DNA of 8,816 nt, taken from NCBI GenBank assembly GCA_014859615.1, contig JACUTX010000095.1, forward strand, positions 1 to 8,816, given 5' to 3'. A program made the translations under genes and the position numbers. This DNA comes from Desulfuromonadales bacterium. GTDB lineage: Bacteria > Desulfobacterota > Desulfuromonadia > Desulfuromonadales > UBA2294. Every line of letters starts with the position of its first letter. Position 1 is the stretch's first letter. The notes under the pieces are model-generated. The model searched no databases, was not told the origin of the DNA, and saw nothing but the letters and a program-made list of their open reading frames with translations. Below are positions 1-5,569 of the stretch, piece after piece.

Positions 1-1046
1 ACCTTGCCGCCAAAATAGCGGCGCTGAAACCAGAAGGCGACATGCACCAGTCCGATCATCACCGGTACTTCCACCAGCGGTCCAATGACTGCGGCGAAGG
101 CGGCGCCGGAGTTGATACCGAAGACGGCGATGGCCACCGCAATCGCCAGCTCAAAATTGTTGCTGGCGGCGGTAAAGGCCAGAGTGGTGGTGCGGCTGTA
201 GTCGGCACCGACCTTTTTCCCCATGTAGAACGAGACCAGAAACATGACCACAAAATAAATCAGCAGCGGAATGGCGATGCGCACCACATCCATCGGAATC
301 TGCACGATCAGCTCACCTTTCAGGCTGAACATGACCAGAATCGTAAACAGCAGGGCAATCAGGGTGATCGGGCTGATCTTCGGTACCACAATCTCGTGGT
401 ACCGCTCGCGCCCCATAACCTTGACGCCGATCAGCCGGGTCAGAGCCCCGGCCAAAAACGGGATACCGAGATAAATAAAGACGCTTTGCGCGATCTCGCC
501 GATGGTGATCTCAACTACCGCCCCTTCCAGCCCGAACAGTGGCGGCAGAACGCTGATGAAAAACCAGGCGTAGACGCTGAAGAAGAGCACCTGGAAGATG
601 CTGTTGAAAGCGACCAGCCCGGCGGCATATTCGGTGTTGCCGTCGGCCAGCTCGTTCCAGACGATGACCATGGCGATGCAGCGCGCCAGACCGATCATGA
701 TCAGACCGACCATGTATTCCGGATACCCCTGCAAAAAGACGACGGCGAGAATGAACATCAGGATCGGGCCGATCACCCAGTTCTGGATGAGAGAGAGACC
801 GAGGATCTTTTTGTTGCGGAACACATCCGGCAACTCCTCGTAGCGGACCTTGGCAAACGGCGGATACATCATCAAAATCAGACCGACGGCGATCGGGATA
901 TTGGTGGTGCCGACGGTGAACAGATTGACGAAATCCGTGACGCCAGGGAAAATCCAGCCGGCCCCGACGCCGATCGCCATGGCGACAAAGATCCACAGGG
1001 TCAGGTAACGATCGAGAAACGAGAGTTTTCGGGTCAGAATAGACAT
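1..1046 (-). CDS. acr3: Acr3-type arsenite efflux permease (3' end cut by window edge)
   Basis: This is an inner-membrane carrier of the BASS/ACR3 family that exports arsenite, As(OH)3, from the cytoplasm. It reads from ATG at 1046 through 348 codons to the left edge without a stop. ACR3 proteins are usually about 340-370 residues, so only a few residues are likely missing. It begins MSILTRKLSFLDRYLTLWIF, and many hydrophobic segments follow. The family's conserved membrane cysteine is present as C123 in GLARCIAMVIVWNELADG. The conserved glutamate is E299 in AASNNFELAIAVAVFG. The motif NTEYAAGLVAFNSIFQVLFF is also typical. The start is supported by AAAGGA about 8 nt upstream. It lies downstream of arsR on the same strand but 410 nt away, an unusually long gap for an ars operon, so it may have its own promoter. 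Family assignment is firm. Substrate preference (arsenite, possibly antimonite) is from family knowledge. Confidence 0.95.
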   Translation of the reverse strand, partial: MSILTRKLSFLDRYLTLWIFVAMAIGVGAGWIFPGVTDFVNLFTVGTTNIPIAVGLILMMYPPFAKVRYEELPDVFRNKKILGLSLIQNWVIGPILMFILAVVFLQGYPEYMVGLIMIGLARCIAMVIVWNELADGNTEYAAGLVAFNSIFQVLFFSVYAWFFISVLPPLFGLEGAVVEITIGEIAQSVFIYLGIPFLAGALTRLIGVKVMGRERYHEIVVPKISPITLIALLFTILVMFSLKGELIVQIPMDVVRIAIPLLIYFVVMFLVSFYMGKKVGADYSRTTTLAFTAASNNFELAIAVAIAVFGINSGAAFAAVIGPLVEVPVMIGLVHVAFWFQRRYFGGK

Positions 1047-1087
1047 GGGTGAAATCCTTTTACTCCGCTGTTGTTGATAGCACGGGC

Positions 1088-1115
1088 GTAGGGGCGAAAA
1101 ATTTTTCACCCCTAC
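1088..1115. repeat. REP-like 28-bp palindrome
   Basis: Two 14-nt arms meet without a loop: GTAGGGGCGAAAAA, then the complement of GTAGGGGTGAAAAA. Thirteen of 14 pairs match; the exception is C1095 against A1108. It sits about 42 nt upstream of the acr3 start. On the minus strand no run of T follows it, so it does not look like an intrinsic terminator. The form (GTAGGGG arm, A/T-rich centre) suggests a dispersed extragenic palindrome, but no second copy is in this window. Confidence 0.65.
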
Positions 1116-1186
1116 GGTGACAATTCCTTTTCGAAAAAATCTTTCATCGTCCGGCGAATCTCATCCCGCACGCGTTTTTTCTTCAC
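1112..1186 (-). pseudogene. Probable remnant of the arsenate reductase (arsC) 3' end
   Basis: Read on the minus strand from a GTG at 1186 to a TAG at 1112-1114, this frame gives 24 residues containing KRVRDEIRRTMKDFFEKEL. The thioredoxin-coupled, low-molecular-weight-phosphatase-like ArsC family typically ends in a helix with RVRDEI followed by a short amphipathic tail, and arsC is a usual partner of arsR and acr3. Just upstream, one nucleotide out of frame, the minus strand reads ALADDRRHHKIGKCEEK. This weakly resembles the family's penultimate stretch (a DDP motif, then G and EE). A stop (TAG) two codons before the GTG closes the frame. The upstream start, P-loop and catalytic cysteines are absent. 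The match was made from memory of family sequences, so it is a hypothesis. The piece could also be chance or a tiny peptide. Confidence 0.4.
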
Positions 1187-1194
1187 ATTTACCT

Positions 1195-1223
1195 ATTTTA
1201 TGATGACGTCGATCATCCGCCAA
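1195..1223 (-). promoter_or_regulatory. Weak candidate acr3 promoter
   Basis: On the minus strand TTGGCG (1218-1223, 4/6 to the sigma70 -35) is followed after 17 nt by TAAAAT (1195-1200, 5/6 to the -10). The spacer carries a near-palindrome around GACGTC. It would give a leader of about 140 nt before acr3. It overlaps the presumed arsC remnant, so it may be coincidental. Confidence 0.25.
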
Positions 1224-1276
1224 AGCCAGCGAAAGAATCGTGATCAAACAAACTTCGTAATGAGTTAATATCTGCG

Positions 1277-1314
1277 AAAAGGGTGTCATTCCCGAGGGTA
1301 ATCGGGAATCCAGC
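1277..1314. repeat. Dispersed hairpin repeat, copy 1 (GTCATTCCCGA type)
   Basis: The perfect 8-bp inverted repeat ATTCCCGA (1288-1295) / TCGGGAAT (1302-1309) has a 6-nt loop. It is bordered by GTC on the left and CCAG on the right. The complement of the copy at 7591-7640 has the same plan: GTCATCCCCGA, loop, TCGGGGATCCAG, with TGC and an A-rich run before GTCAT. The shared borders and stem indicate one repeat family. A weaker relative in the opposite orientation follows at about 1326-1365 (CAGGGATGACAGATTTTC). Confidence 0.55.
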
Positions 1315-1427
1315 TTTTAAACCCATAGATCCTTTGACAAAATCAGTCAGGGATGACAGATTTTCTTATGATTTTTAATAATGCTGAGTCGTCAACTTCT
1401 TTTGGCGCATCAATCTTCATCTCTCCA

Positions 1428-1441
1428 CATAAGCGGATATT
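1428..1441. promoter_or_regulatory. Half copy of the ArsR operator
   Basis: CATAAGCGGATATT matches CATAGGCGGATATT of the arsR operator (1819-1832) at 13 of 14 positions in the same orientation. The partner arm (ATATACGC in the operator) is missing here, so only one half-site is intact. It lies 16 nt beyond the arsR stop codon, towards acr3. It may be a weak second ArsR contact or the residue of a duplicated control region. Confidence 0.35.
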
Positions 1442-1456
1442 TACTGGCAAAAAAAA

Positions 1457-1801
1457 TCAGCACGTTTGCGGCTTCTGACTTGCTTGGTAACGTCTTAATC
1501 TCGCCAGGGAGAGAGCATGCTCAGCACTTTGACCCAGGTGAGCTTGAAGCACCGGCTGCAACGCCTGAATCAACAGACCGTCTTCCGCATTGAACCGATA
1601 GTACATCCAGACTCCCCGGCGACTGTCTTTGACCCAGCCACTGTTGCGCAGATAGGCGAGATGGCGCGAGACGGTCGATTGCGGAAGATCGAGCGCGGCC
1701 ATGATTTCACAGACGCAGAGCTCGCCTTCCAGCAACAGCGCCAGAATGCGCAGGCGGCTCTCGTCGGCGAGAGCTTTGAATATTTTCGCTTCGCTTTGCA
1801 T
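1457..1801 (-). CDS. arsR: ArsR-family arsenic-responsive repressor
   Basis: This is a 114-residue winged-helix SmtB/ArsR repressor, the usual family size. After a short first helix (KIFKALADESRLRILALL) comes ELCVCEI with C29 and C31, matching the arsenite-binding CVC site of classical ArsR at the start of the recognition region. The third cysteine of the classical CVCDLC motif is absent (CVCEIM), but a terminal C114 exists. The helix-turn-helix follows (LDLPQSTVSRHLAYL, about residues 37-51) and then the beta wing (GWVKDSRRGVWMYYRF, 55-70). The frame stays open to an ATG at 1837, but I start at 1801: family proteins begin here, and the gene's promoter lies at 1809-1837. AAGG lies 6 nt before the ATG, which could serve transcripts reading through from the kinase gene. 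It should repress its own promoter and, directly or by read-through, acr3, releasing DNA on arsenite binding. Confidence 0.93.
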   Translation of the reverse strand: MQSEAKIFKALADESRLRILALLLEGELCVCEIMAALDLPQSTVSRHLAYLRNSGWVKDSRRGVWMYYRFNAEDGLLIQALQPVLQAHLGQSAEHALSLARLRRYQASQKPQTC

Positions 1802-1808
1802 GTCAAAC

Positions 1809-1837
1809 CTTATATACGCATAGGCGGATATTGTCAA
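1809..1837 (-). promoter_or_regulatory. arsR promoter with operator in its spacer
   Basis: On the minus strand TTGACA (1832-1837, 6/6) is followed after exactly 17 nt by TATAAG (1809-1814, 5/6). The inverted repeat ATATCCGC-CTAT-GCGTATAT (1812-1831, 7 of 8 arm pairs) fills the spacer and touches both hexamers. A dimer bound there would block RNA polymerase, as expected for ArsR autorepression. The -35 is 9 nt beyond the kinase stop codon. The -10 ends only 7 nt before the ATG at 1801, so transcription should begin at or within a nucleotide or two of the start codon. Confidence 0.8.
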
Positions 1838-1846
1838 TCAGGGAAA

Positions 1847-3607
1847 TTACGGGAGCGTCACGACAACCGTCGTCCCCTGATTCGGAGCACTGCTGATGTC
1901 GATATCACCGCCGTGCGCGTCGATGATCACTTTGCAGATATAGAGGCCCAGACCTGTCCCGTGAGGTGCGGTATTGGAGGGGTCGGCACGGTAGAATTTT
2001 TCGAACAGATGAGAGCGCTGCTCGGCGGTCATGCCGACCCCCTGGTCGGCGATCGTCAGGCGCACCCCTTTTGCGCAATGTTCCGCCGTGAAAACAACCT
2101 GCGAGCCGGGTGGCGAGTATTTGACGGCGTTGCTGAGCAGGTTATCGACGACCTGGACCAATCGTTCGCGATCGGCCCGGATCTCGATCCGATCCGCGGG
2201 AATTGAGACCAGCAGTTCGTGACTCGGGAAGCTGGTGCGGAAGTTGTCGAGCGTCTCGTTCAGGATCGGACGCAAATCGATCAGTATCGGGTCGATGCTG
2301 ATTGATTTGCCGGATTCGATACGGGTGAGATCGAGGAGTTCATCGACCATGCCGGAGAGCGCTTCCGCCTTGTGCATGATCGTCTGAAGCGCATCGCTGG
2401 CGTTTTGTCCTTCGAGCGACGTCTGCAACAGCAGATCAGCAAAACCGATAATGGTCGCCAGCGGCGTCTGGAATTCATGCGCTACGGTCGAAACGAACTC
2501 ACGGCGAAACGCCTCGACCTGCCGTTCCAGAGTCACGTCGAGCATCACGCCGACAATGCCGGTTAAACCGCTCTCCTGATCGACCAGCGGTGCCTTGTGA
2601 AAAATGATCTGCCGCTTTTGCCCGGCGGCATCGGTAACGTTCAACTCGTAACGGACTTCCTGCTCTCCCGCCATCACCTCGACATCCCGAGCGCTGTGAA
2701 CATCAGCTTCCATAGCGGCGTAAAGCTCCTCAGCCCGGCGATTGACCACCGCTTGCCGACTCCACCCCCAGAACTCACAGTAGGCACGGTTGCAGCCGAG
2801 CATATGCCCGCAGGTATTTTTGTAGAAGACCGGCACCGGAATGTCATCGAGCAGAGACTCAAGAAAATGTTTCTGATAAACCAGACGCTGCTCAGCCAGA
2901 CCGAGCTCCTTGACCATGCCATTGAAAGCCATTGTCAGCTGACCGACCTCATCCTGATCCGAGACCGGTAACGACAGGCTACGGGCACCTTCAGCCAGCG
3001 CTTTGACCGCCTCGGTCAGGCGGGCAATCGGCCGGGCAATCTTCTGGCTGGCAAGGAGGGCGAGCCCGAGAGCCAGCAGCCCGACCAGACCGATGACACT
3101 GAAAATTTTCACCAGCAGATTATTGACCGCGCGGCTCACGACCGCCGCGGAGACGCCGAGATGAATGCTGCCGGGACGGCCATCCAGAACCGGCACCGCA
3201 ACATCGTAGATCAGTTCCGCCGCGCCGGTATCAATGCGCATAAGACTTGAGGTCTGATTCGCCGGCAACGGGTTGACTGCGGCGAGCTCCACCGGGTAGG
3301 ACCCGTCAAAAGAGTGGGCAAGAACCTGACCGTGTGAGTCGAGCATGAAGATGTACTCAATGTCATCCTCGGTCCGGCGATGTTCCTTGGCCAGGTAGTC
3401 GAGATAGAGCGTGTCCCCTTCGATAAAAGCGTTGGCGCTGAGCGTACTCAGATGATGGGCGATCGAAATGCCGCGCTTGAGCAGCTCCCGCGAGAGATGG
3501 TCGGCAAACTGCGCCTTGAGGTAGACGCCGAGAGTCAGACCAAAGCCGATCAGCAGCGAAAAGGTCAGGATAATCAGCTTGGCGTGCAAAGAATAGTAGC
3601 GGGCCAT
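1847..3607 (-). CDS. Membrane sensor histidine kinase (HAMP-PAS-HisKA-HATPase)
   Basis: This 586-residue inner-membrane kinase presumably reads the state of the binding protein encoded just upstream. Domains in order: membrane segment 1 (about 11-31), a periplasmic domain of about 130 residues (32-163), membrane segment 2 (about 166-187), HAMP (about 188-240), PAS (about 248-362), HisKA with phospho-acceptor H377 in VAHEFQTPL, and HATPase_c with the N box (DNLLSNAVKYSP, N493), G1 (DQGVGM, D521), F box (FEKFYR, 535-540) and G2 (GTGLGLYICK). All catalytic motifs are intact and it ends with the usual TTVVVTLP. There is no receiver domain. The PAS contains three closely placed cysteines (C266, C272, C277). 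The ATG is 3 nt past the upstream stop and lacks a strong ribosome site, so translation is probably coupled. The layout resembles AioS, the arsenite sensor kinase, but the signal is inferred from neighbours. The cognate response regulator is not in the window. Confidence 0.95.
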   Translation of the reverse strand: MARYYSLHAKLIILTFSLLIGFGLTLGVYLKAQFADHLSRELLKRGISIAHHLSTLSANAFIEGDTLYLDYLAKEHRRTEDDIEYIFMLDSHGQVLAHSFDGSYPVELAAVNPLPANQTSSLMRIDTGAAELIYDVAVPVLDGRPGSIHLGVSAAVVSRAVNNLLVKIFSVIGLVGLLALGLALLASQKIARPIARLTEAVKALAEGARSLSLPVSDQDEVGQLTMAFNGMVKELGLAEQRLVYQKHFLESLLDDIPVPVFYKNTCGHMLGCNRAYCEFWGWSRQAVVNRRAEELYAAMEADVHSARDVEVMAGEQEVRYELNVTDAAGQKRQIIFHKAPLVDQESGLTGIVGVMLDVTLERQVEAFRREFVSTVAHEFQTPLATIIGFADLLLQTSLEGQNASDALQTIMHKAEALSGMVDELLDLTRIESGKSISIDPILIDLRPILNETLDNFRTSFPSHELLVSIPADRIEIRADRERLVQVVDNLLSNAVKYSPPGSQVVFTAEHCAKGVRLTIADQGVGMTAEQRSHLFEKFYRADPSNTAPHGTGLGLYICKVIIDAHGGDIDISSAPNQGTTVVVTLP

Positions 3608-3610
3608 CGC

Positions 3611-4552
3611 TTATCGCCCGGTATTTTTAGATCGACGGATAAACGCTTCGATTTCGCGAATGCCGTCATAAGACGCATCATCGGAGACCACGAAGCGGCC
3701 GATCATCATGCCGGCAAGGATGCTCTGCCCTTCGGGATCGTCGTGCATGGTCAGAAAAATCTGGCGCAGTCGGCTCTGCTCATCTTCAGGCAAGTCGGGT
3801 CGCACGACCACCGGCGGAATGCCGTAGGGGTGCGACCTGGAGAGAATCCTGATCTTGGCGACCAGTTCGGGATTGACCTTGGCCAGGTAGTCATAAATCA
3901 GGCTGTCGACTGCCGCCCCGTCGACTTTGCCAGCCGCTACCGCATGGATCGATTTGTCGTGAGCGTAAGTATAAATGATTTCGCCAAAGAAGTTATCGGG
4001 AGTCTCTTCGAGCCGGGCCAGCATATAGTTGGGGACCAGATAGCCGGTATTCGATTGCGGATCGGTAAAGGCGAACTTGCCGCCACGCAGATCGCCAAAG
4101 GATCGGGCGGAGCTTGTGGCGGGGACAATCAGGTAAGAGTAGTAAACCGTTTCGCCGCCGGGGGTTTGTGGAACCACCAGCAGCTTGAGATCAAAATCTG
4201 CGTGCCCTTCCACGTAAGGGCCGCCACAGACAAAAGCCAGATCAAGACCGCCGCTGGCAAGCAGATCGTTGAACTCCCGGTAAGTCCCGCGATCAACAAT
4301 GGTCACCGGCCGCTCAAGACGCGTCTCCAGGTAATCGGTCAACCGCCGATAGTAGATGTAGCCGTCCTTGGGTGTGATCATGGAGCCGATACCGAGTCGC
4401 AACGTTTCCGTATTGACGCTGGCCGCAGTAGCCGCCGTGACAGGCGACTGACGGGTCAAATCCACCGCTACCGGTTTCGGTTCATTTTCGCAACCGGTGG
4501 CGAACAGGAGCAGGCCAAGCAGGACAGCTATTAAAAAATGAAATCTGTTCAT
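3611..4552 (-). CDS. PhnD/AioX-like periplasmic binding lipoprotein
   Basis: This 313-residue solute-binding protein belongs to the phosphate/phosphite/phosphonate (PhnD) superfamily. Residues 1-20 form a lipoprotein signal peptide (hydrophobic LIAVLLGLLLFATG) with lipidation cysteine C21. The binding fold starts near LRLGIGSMITPKDGYIYYRR and includes FTDPQSNTGYLVP and DGAAVDSLIYDYL, both typical of the superfamily. No ABC permease or ATPase follows; a histidine kinase does, 3 nt on. This is the arrangement of AioX-AioS, where AioX binds arsenite in the periplasm and signals through the kinase. AioX uses a conserved cysteine near residue 106-108; here C109 lies in LDLAFVCGGPYVEG, at the ligand cleft. 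It is the only cysteine in the mature domain besides C21. AGGAGG (4557-4562) lies 4 nt before the ATG and fixes the start. The alternative is a phosphate or arsenate sensor; the ligand cannot be proven from sequence. Confidence 0.88.
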   Translation of the reverse strand: MNRFHFLIAVLLGLLLFATGCENEPKPVAVDLTRQSPVTAATAASVNTETLRLGIGSMITPKDGYIYYRRLTDYLETRLERPVTIVDRGTYREFNDLLASGGLDLAFVCGGPYVEGHADFDLKLLVVPQTPGGETVYYSYLIVPATSSARSFGDLRGGKFAFTDPQSNTGYLVPNYMLARLEETPDNFFGEIIYTYAHDKSIHAVAAGKVDGAAVDSLIYDYLAKVNPELVAKIRILSRSHPYGIPPVVVRPDLPEDEQSRLRQIFLTMHDDPEGQSILAGMMIGRFVVSDDASYDGIREIEAFIRRSKNTGR

Positions 4553-4598
4553 AAAACCTCCTGTTTTCTATTTTGACTCCCGACTCAATGTGGAAAAA

Positions 4599-4612
4599 TT
4601 AATTGCAATTAA
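4599..4612. promoter_or_regulatory. Perfect 14-bp palindrome upstream of the binding-protein gene
   Basis: TTAATTGCAATTAA is fully self-complementary and lies 46 nt before the ATG at 4552, within an A/T-rich stretch where a promoter or regulator site is expected. No convincing sigma70 or sigma54 promoter is recognisable beside it. It could be the target of the missing response regulator, but A/T-rich palindromes also arise by chance. Confidence 0.3.
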
Positions 4613-4764
4613 CACACCAATCTTTTCTTGCCACACCCGACCAACGGTACGCTTCCAGCGGGCGGTTTTAAAGAGTGCCGATGCAGGTTTCGAGGATGAA
4701 TAACCGCAAAAGCTGTTATTTGACAGACTCTACGGTAAATGCCGGATCGTTTGATGCAGGCAGC

Positions 4765-4787
4765 CGGGGATGATAATCTTTTTGCAA
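4765..4787. repeat. Dispersed repeat, copy 2 (partial)
   Basis: CGGGGATGATAATCTTTTT followed by GCAA aligns with 7613-7636 (CGGGGATGACAATCTTTTTT, GCAA), with one substitution and one extra T. Both continue into an A-G-CTC border. The left stem arm is degenerate here (GGATCG instead of GGATCCCCGA). This makes it a worn copy of the family at 1277-1314 and 7591-7640. Confidence 0.55.
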
Positions 4788-4933
4788 AAGGCTCGTTCGT
4801 CTGTGAGAACGACCATCTTGCGCCCCGTTACAAATTTAAGCGCCGATGTTCTTGAAAACAGACCTGACTCTGGTGGTCGCTCCCCTTTATGGGGTATAGT
4901 ACATCAACTTTAAACATTCAGTGCGAGTATTTA

Positions 4934-5560
4934 ATGAGAATATACCCTGATCGACCCTCTGAAATGATCACCGACCTGCATACCGAACGGCTTGACCGGG
5001 TTCTTCGGGCGTTACTGGAGAGTGGCGCAAAGAGCGTTCTCGATCTCGGCTGCGGGCCGGGTGAATTGCTGATGCGGCTGGCAAAAGAGAATCAATTCAA
5101 AAAAATCGTCGGTATCGACAGCTCCCGGGAGGCGCTCGCCGAGGCGCGATTTATCCTCTCCCGACAGGAGCAGGGCCGCCACGTCTCGCTTTATCACGGC
5201 TCCTTCTCCTCTTACAGCGACGATATGGCCGGTTTTGATGCCGCAGTTATGGTTGAAACGATCGAACATGTCGAGCCCAAGCGCCTCTCTGCTGTCGAGA
5301 AGACCGTCTTTGCCGATTGCCGTCCAAAAACCGTTATCGTGACCACCCCCAATCAGGAGTACAATCTGCGCCATGGGGTACCGGCAGGGAGGTTCAGACA
5401 CCCGGATCACAGATTTGAGTGGACCCGGATCAAGTTCAGAAATTGGGCCGAAGGGGTTGCCGGGCGAAACGGCTACGCCACAAGGTTTGATGACATCGGC
5501 GAGGTCGACCCGGCGCTCGGCAGTTCAACGCAGATGGCGATTTTCTCCCGGAAGCTATGA
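4934..5560 (+). CDS. hen1: Stand-alone Hen1-type RNA 3'-end 2'-O-methyltransferase
   Basis: This is a 208-residue class I SAM-dependent methyltransferase with the Hen1 signature. Hen1 methylates the 2'-OH of the 3'-terminal ribose of RNA, using a metal held by two glutamates and two histidines. SAM motif I is VLDLGCGPGEL (35-45). The metal site is ETIEH (E108, E111, H112) plus a histidine of RHPDHRFEWTR (probably H159). TTPNQEYN (137-144) and the final GSSTQMAIF also match bacterial Hen1. Bacterial Hen1 in RNA-repair operons is usually more than 400 residues, with an N-terminal domain that supports the ligase step of Pnkp. That domain and Pnkp are absent here, so this resembles the catalytic half alone. 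The frame stays open to an ATG at 4889, but MRIYPDRPSEMITDLHTERL at 4934 is the natural family start; its ribosome site is weak. It ends 9 nt from the convergent gene at 5570. RNA substrate unknown. Confidence 0.88.
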   Translation: MRIYPDRPSEMITDLHTERLDRVLRALLESGAKSVLDLGCGPGELLMRLAKENQFKKIVGIDSSREALAEARFILSRQEQGRHVSLYHGSFSSYSDDMAGFDAAVMVETIEHVEPKRLSAVEKTVFADCRPKTVIVTTPNQEYNLRHGVPAGRFRHPDHRFEWTRIKFRNWAEGVAGRNGYATRFDDIGEVDPALGSSTQMAIFSRKL

Positions 5561-5569
5561 GTGGCCCTG

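Larger units (their letters stand above)
1047..1456. other. Long arsR-acr3 spacer without an intact gene
   Basis: This 410-nt gap lies between arsR and acr3, both on the minus strand. It has no intact gene. It contains an almost perfect 28-bp palindrome (1088-1115), a short reading frame resembling the C terminus of ArsC (1112-1186), a dispersed hairpin repeat (1277-1314), a weaker relative of that repeat in the opposite orientation (about 1326-1365), and a half copy of the ArsR operator (1428-1441). I infer that an arsC gene once lay here and decayed while small repeats inserted. A 25-codon frame at 1343-1420 on the minus strand is not convincing as a gene. Confidence 0.6.
4553..4933. other. 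Divergent intergenic region
   Basis: These 381 nt separate the minus-strand arsenic genes from the plus-strand hen1. They hold the ribosome site of the binding-protein gene, an A/T-rich stretch with a 14-bp palindrome (4599-4612), a repeat fragment (about 4741-4795) and a possible -10 (TATAGT, 4895-4900) for hen1 with no good -35. TTGACA at 4720-4725 has no matching -10. I see no gene and no remnant of a Hen1 N-terminal domain. Confidence 0.5.

Noticed and set aside
42..1052. A 336-codon open frame on the plus strand
   Set aside because: It is antisense to acr3, highly charged and low in hydrophobic residues, with no recognisable domain. The minus strand encodes a clear ACR3 permease with its key residues.
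1343..1420. A 25-codon minus-strand frame with GGAG before its ATG
   Set aside because: The ribosome-site spacing is only about 2 nt, the 3' end lies in a repeat, and no similarity is recognised.
1436..1475. T-rich run after arsR as an intrinsic terminator
   Set aside because: The preceding sequence can form only a 3-bp GCA/TGC stem, far too weak for a terminator.
1802..1837. Upstream ATG for arsR at 1837
   Set aside because: The 12 extra residues would be encoded by the -35, operator and -10 sequences, and ArsR proteins begin at the later methionine.
3380..4534. A 384-codon open frame on the plus strand
   Set aside because: It lies antisense to the binding-protein gene and the 5' end of the kinase, both with intact family motifs. 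No domain is recognisable.
4720..4742. TTGACA as a hen1 promoter
   Set aside because: No acceptable -10 lies 16-18 nt downstream, and the position is more than 190 nt from the start codon.
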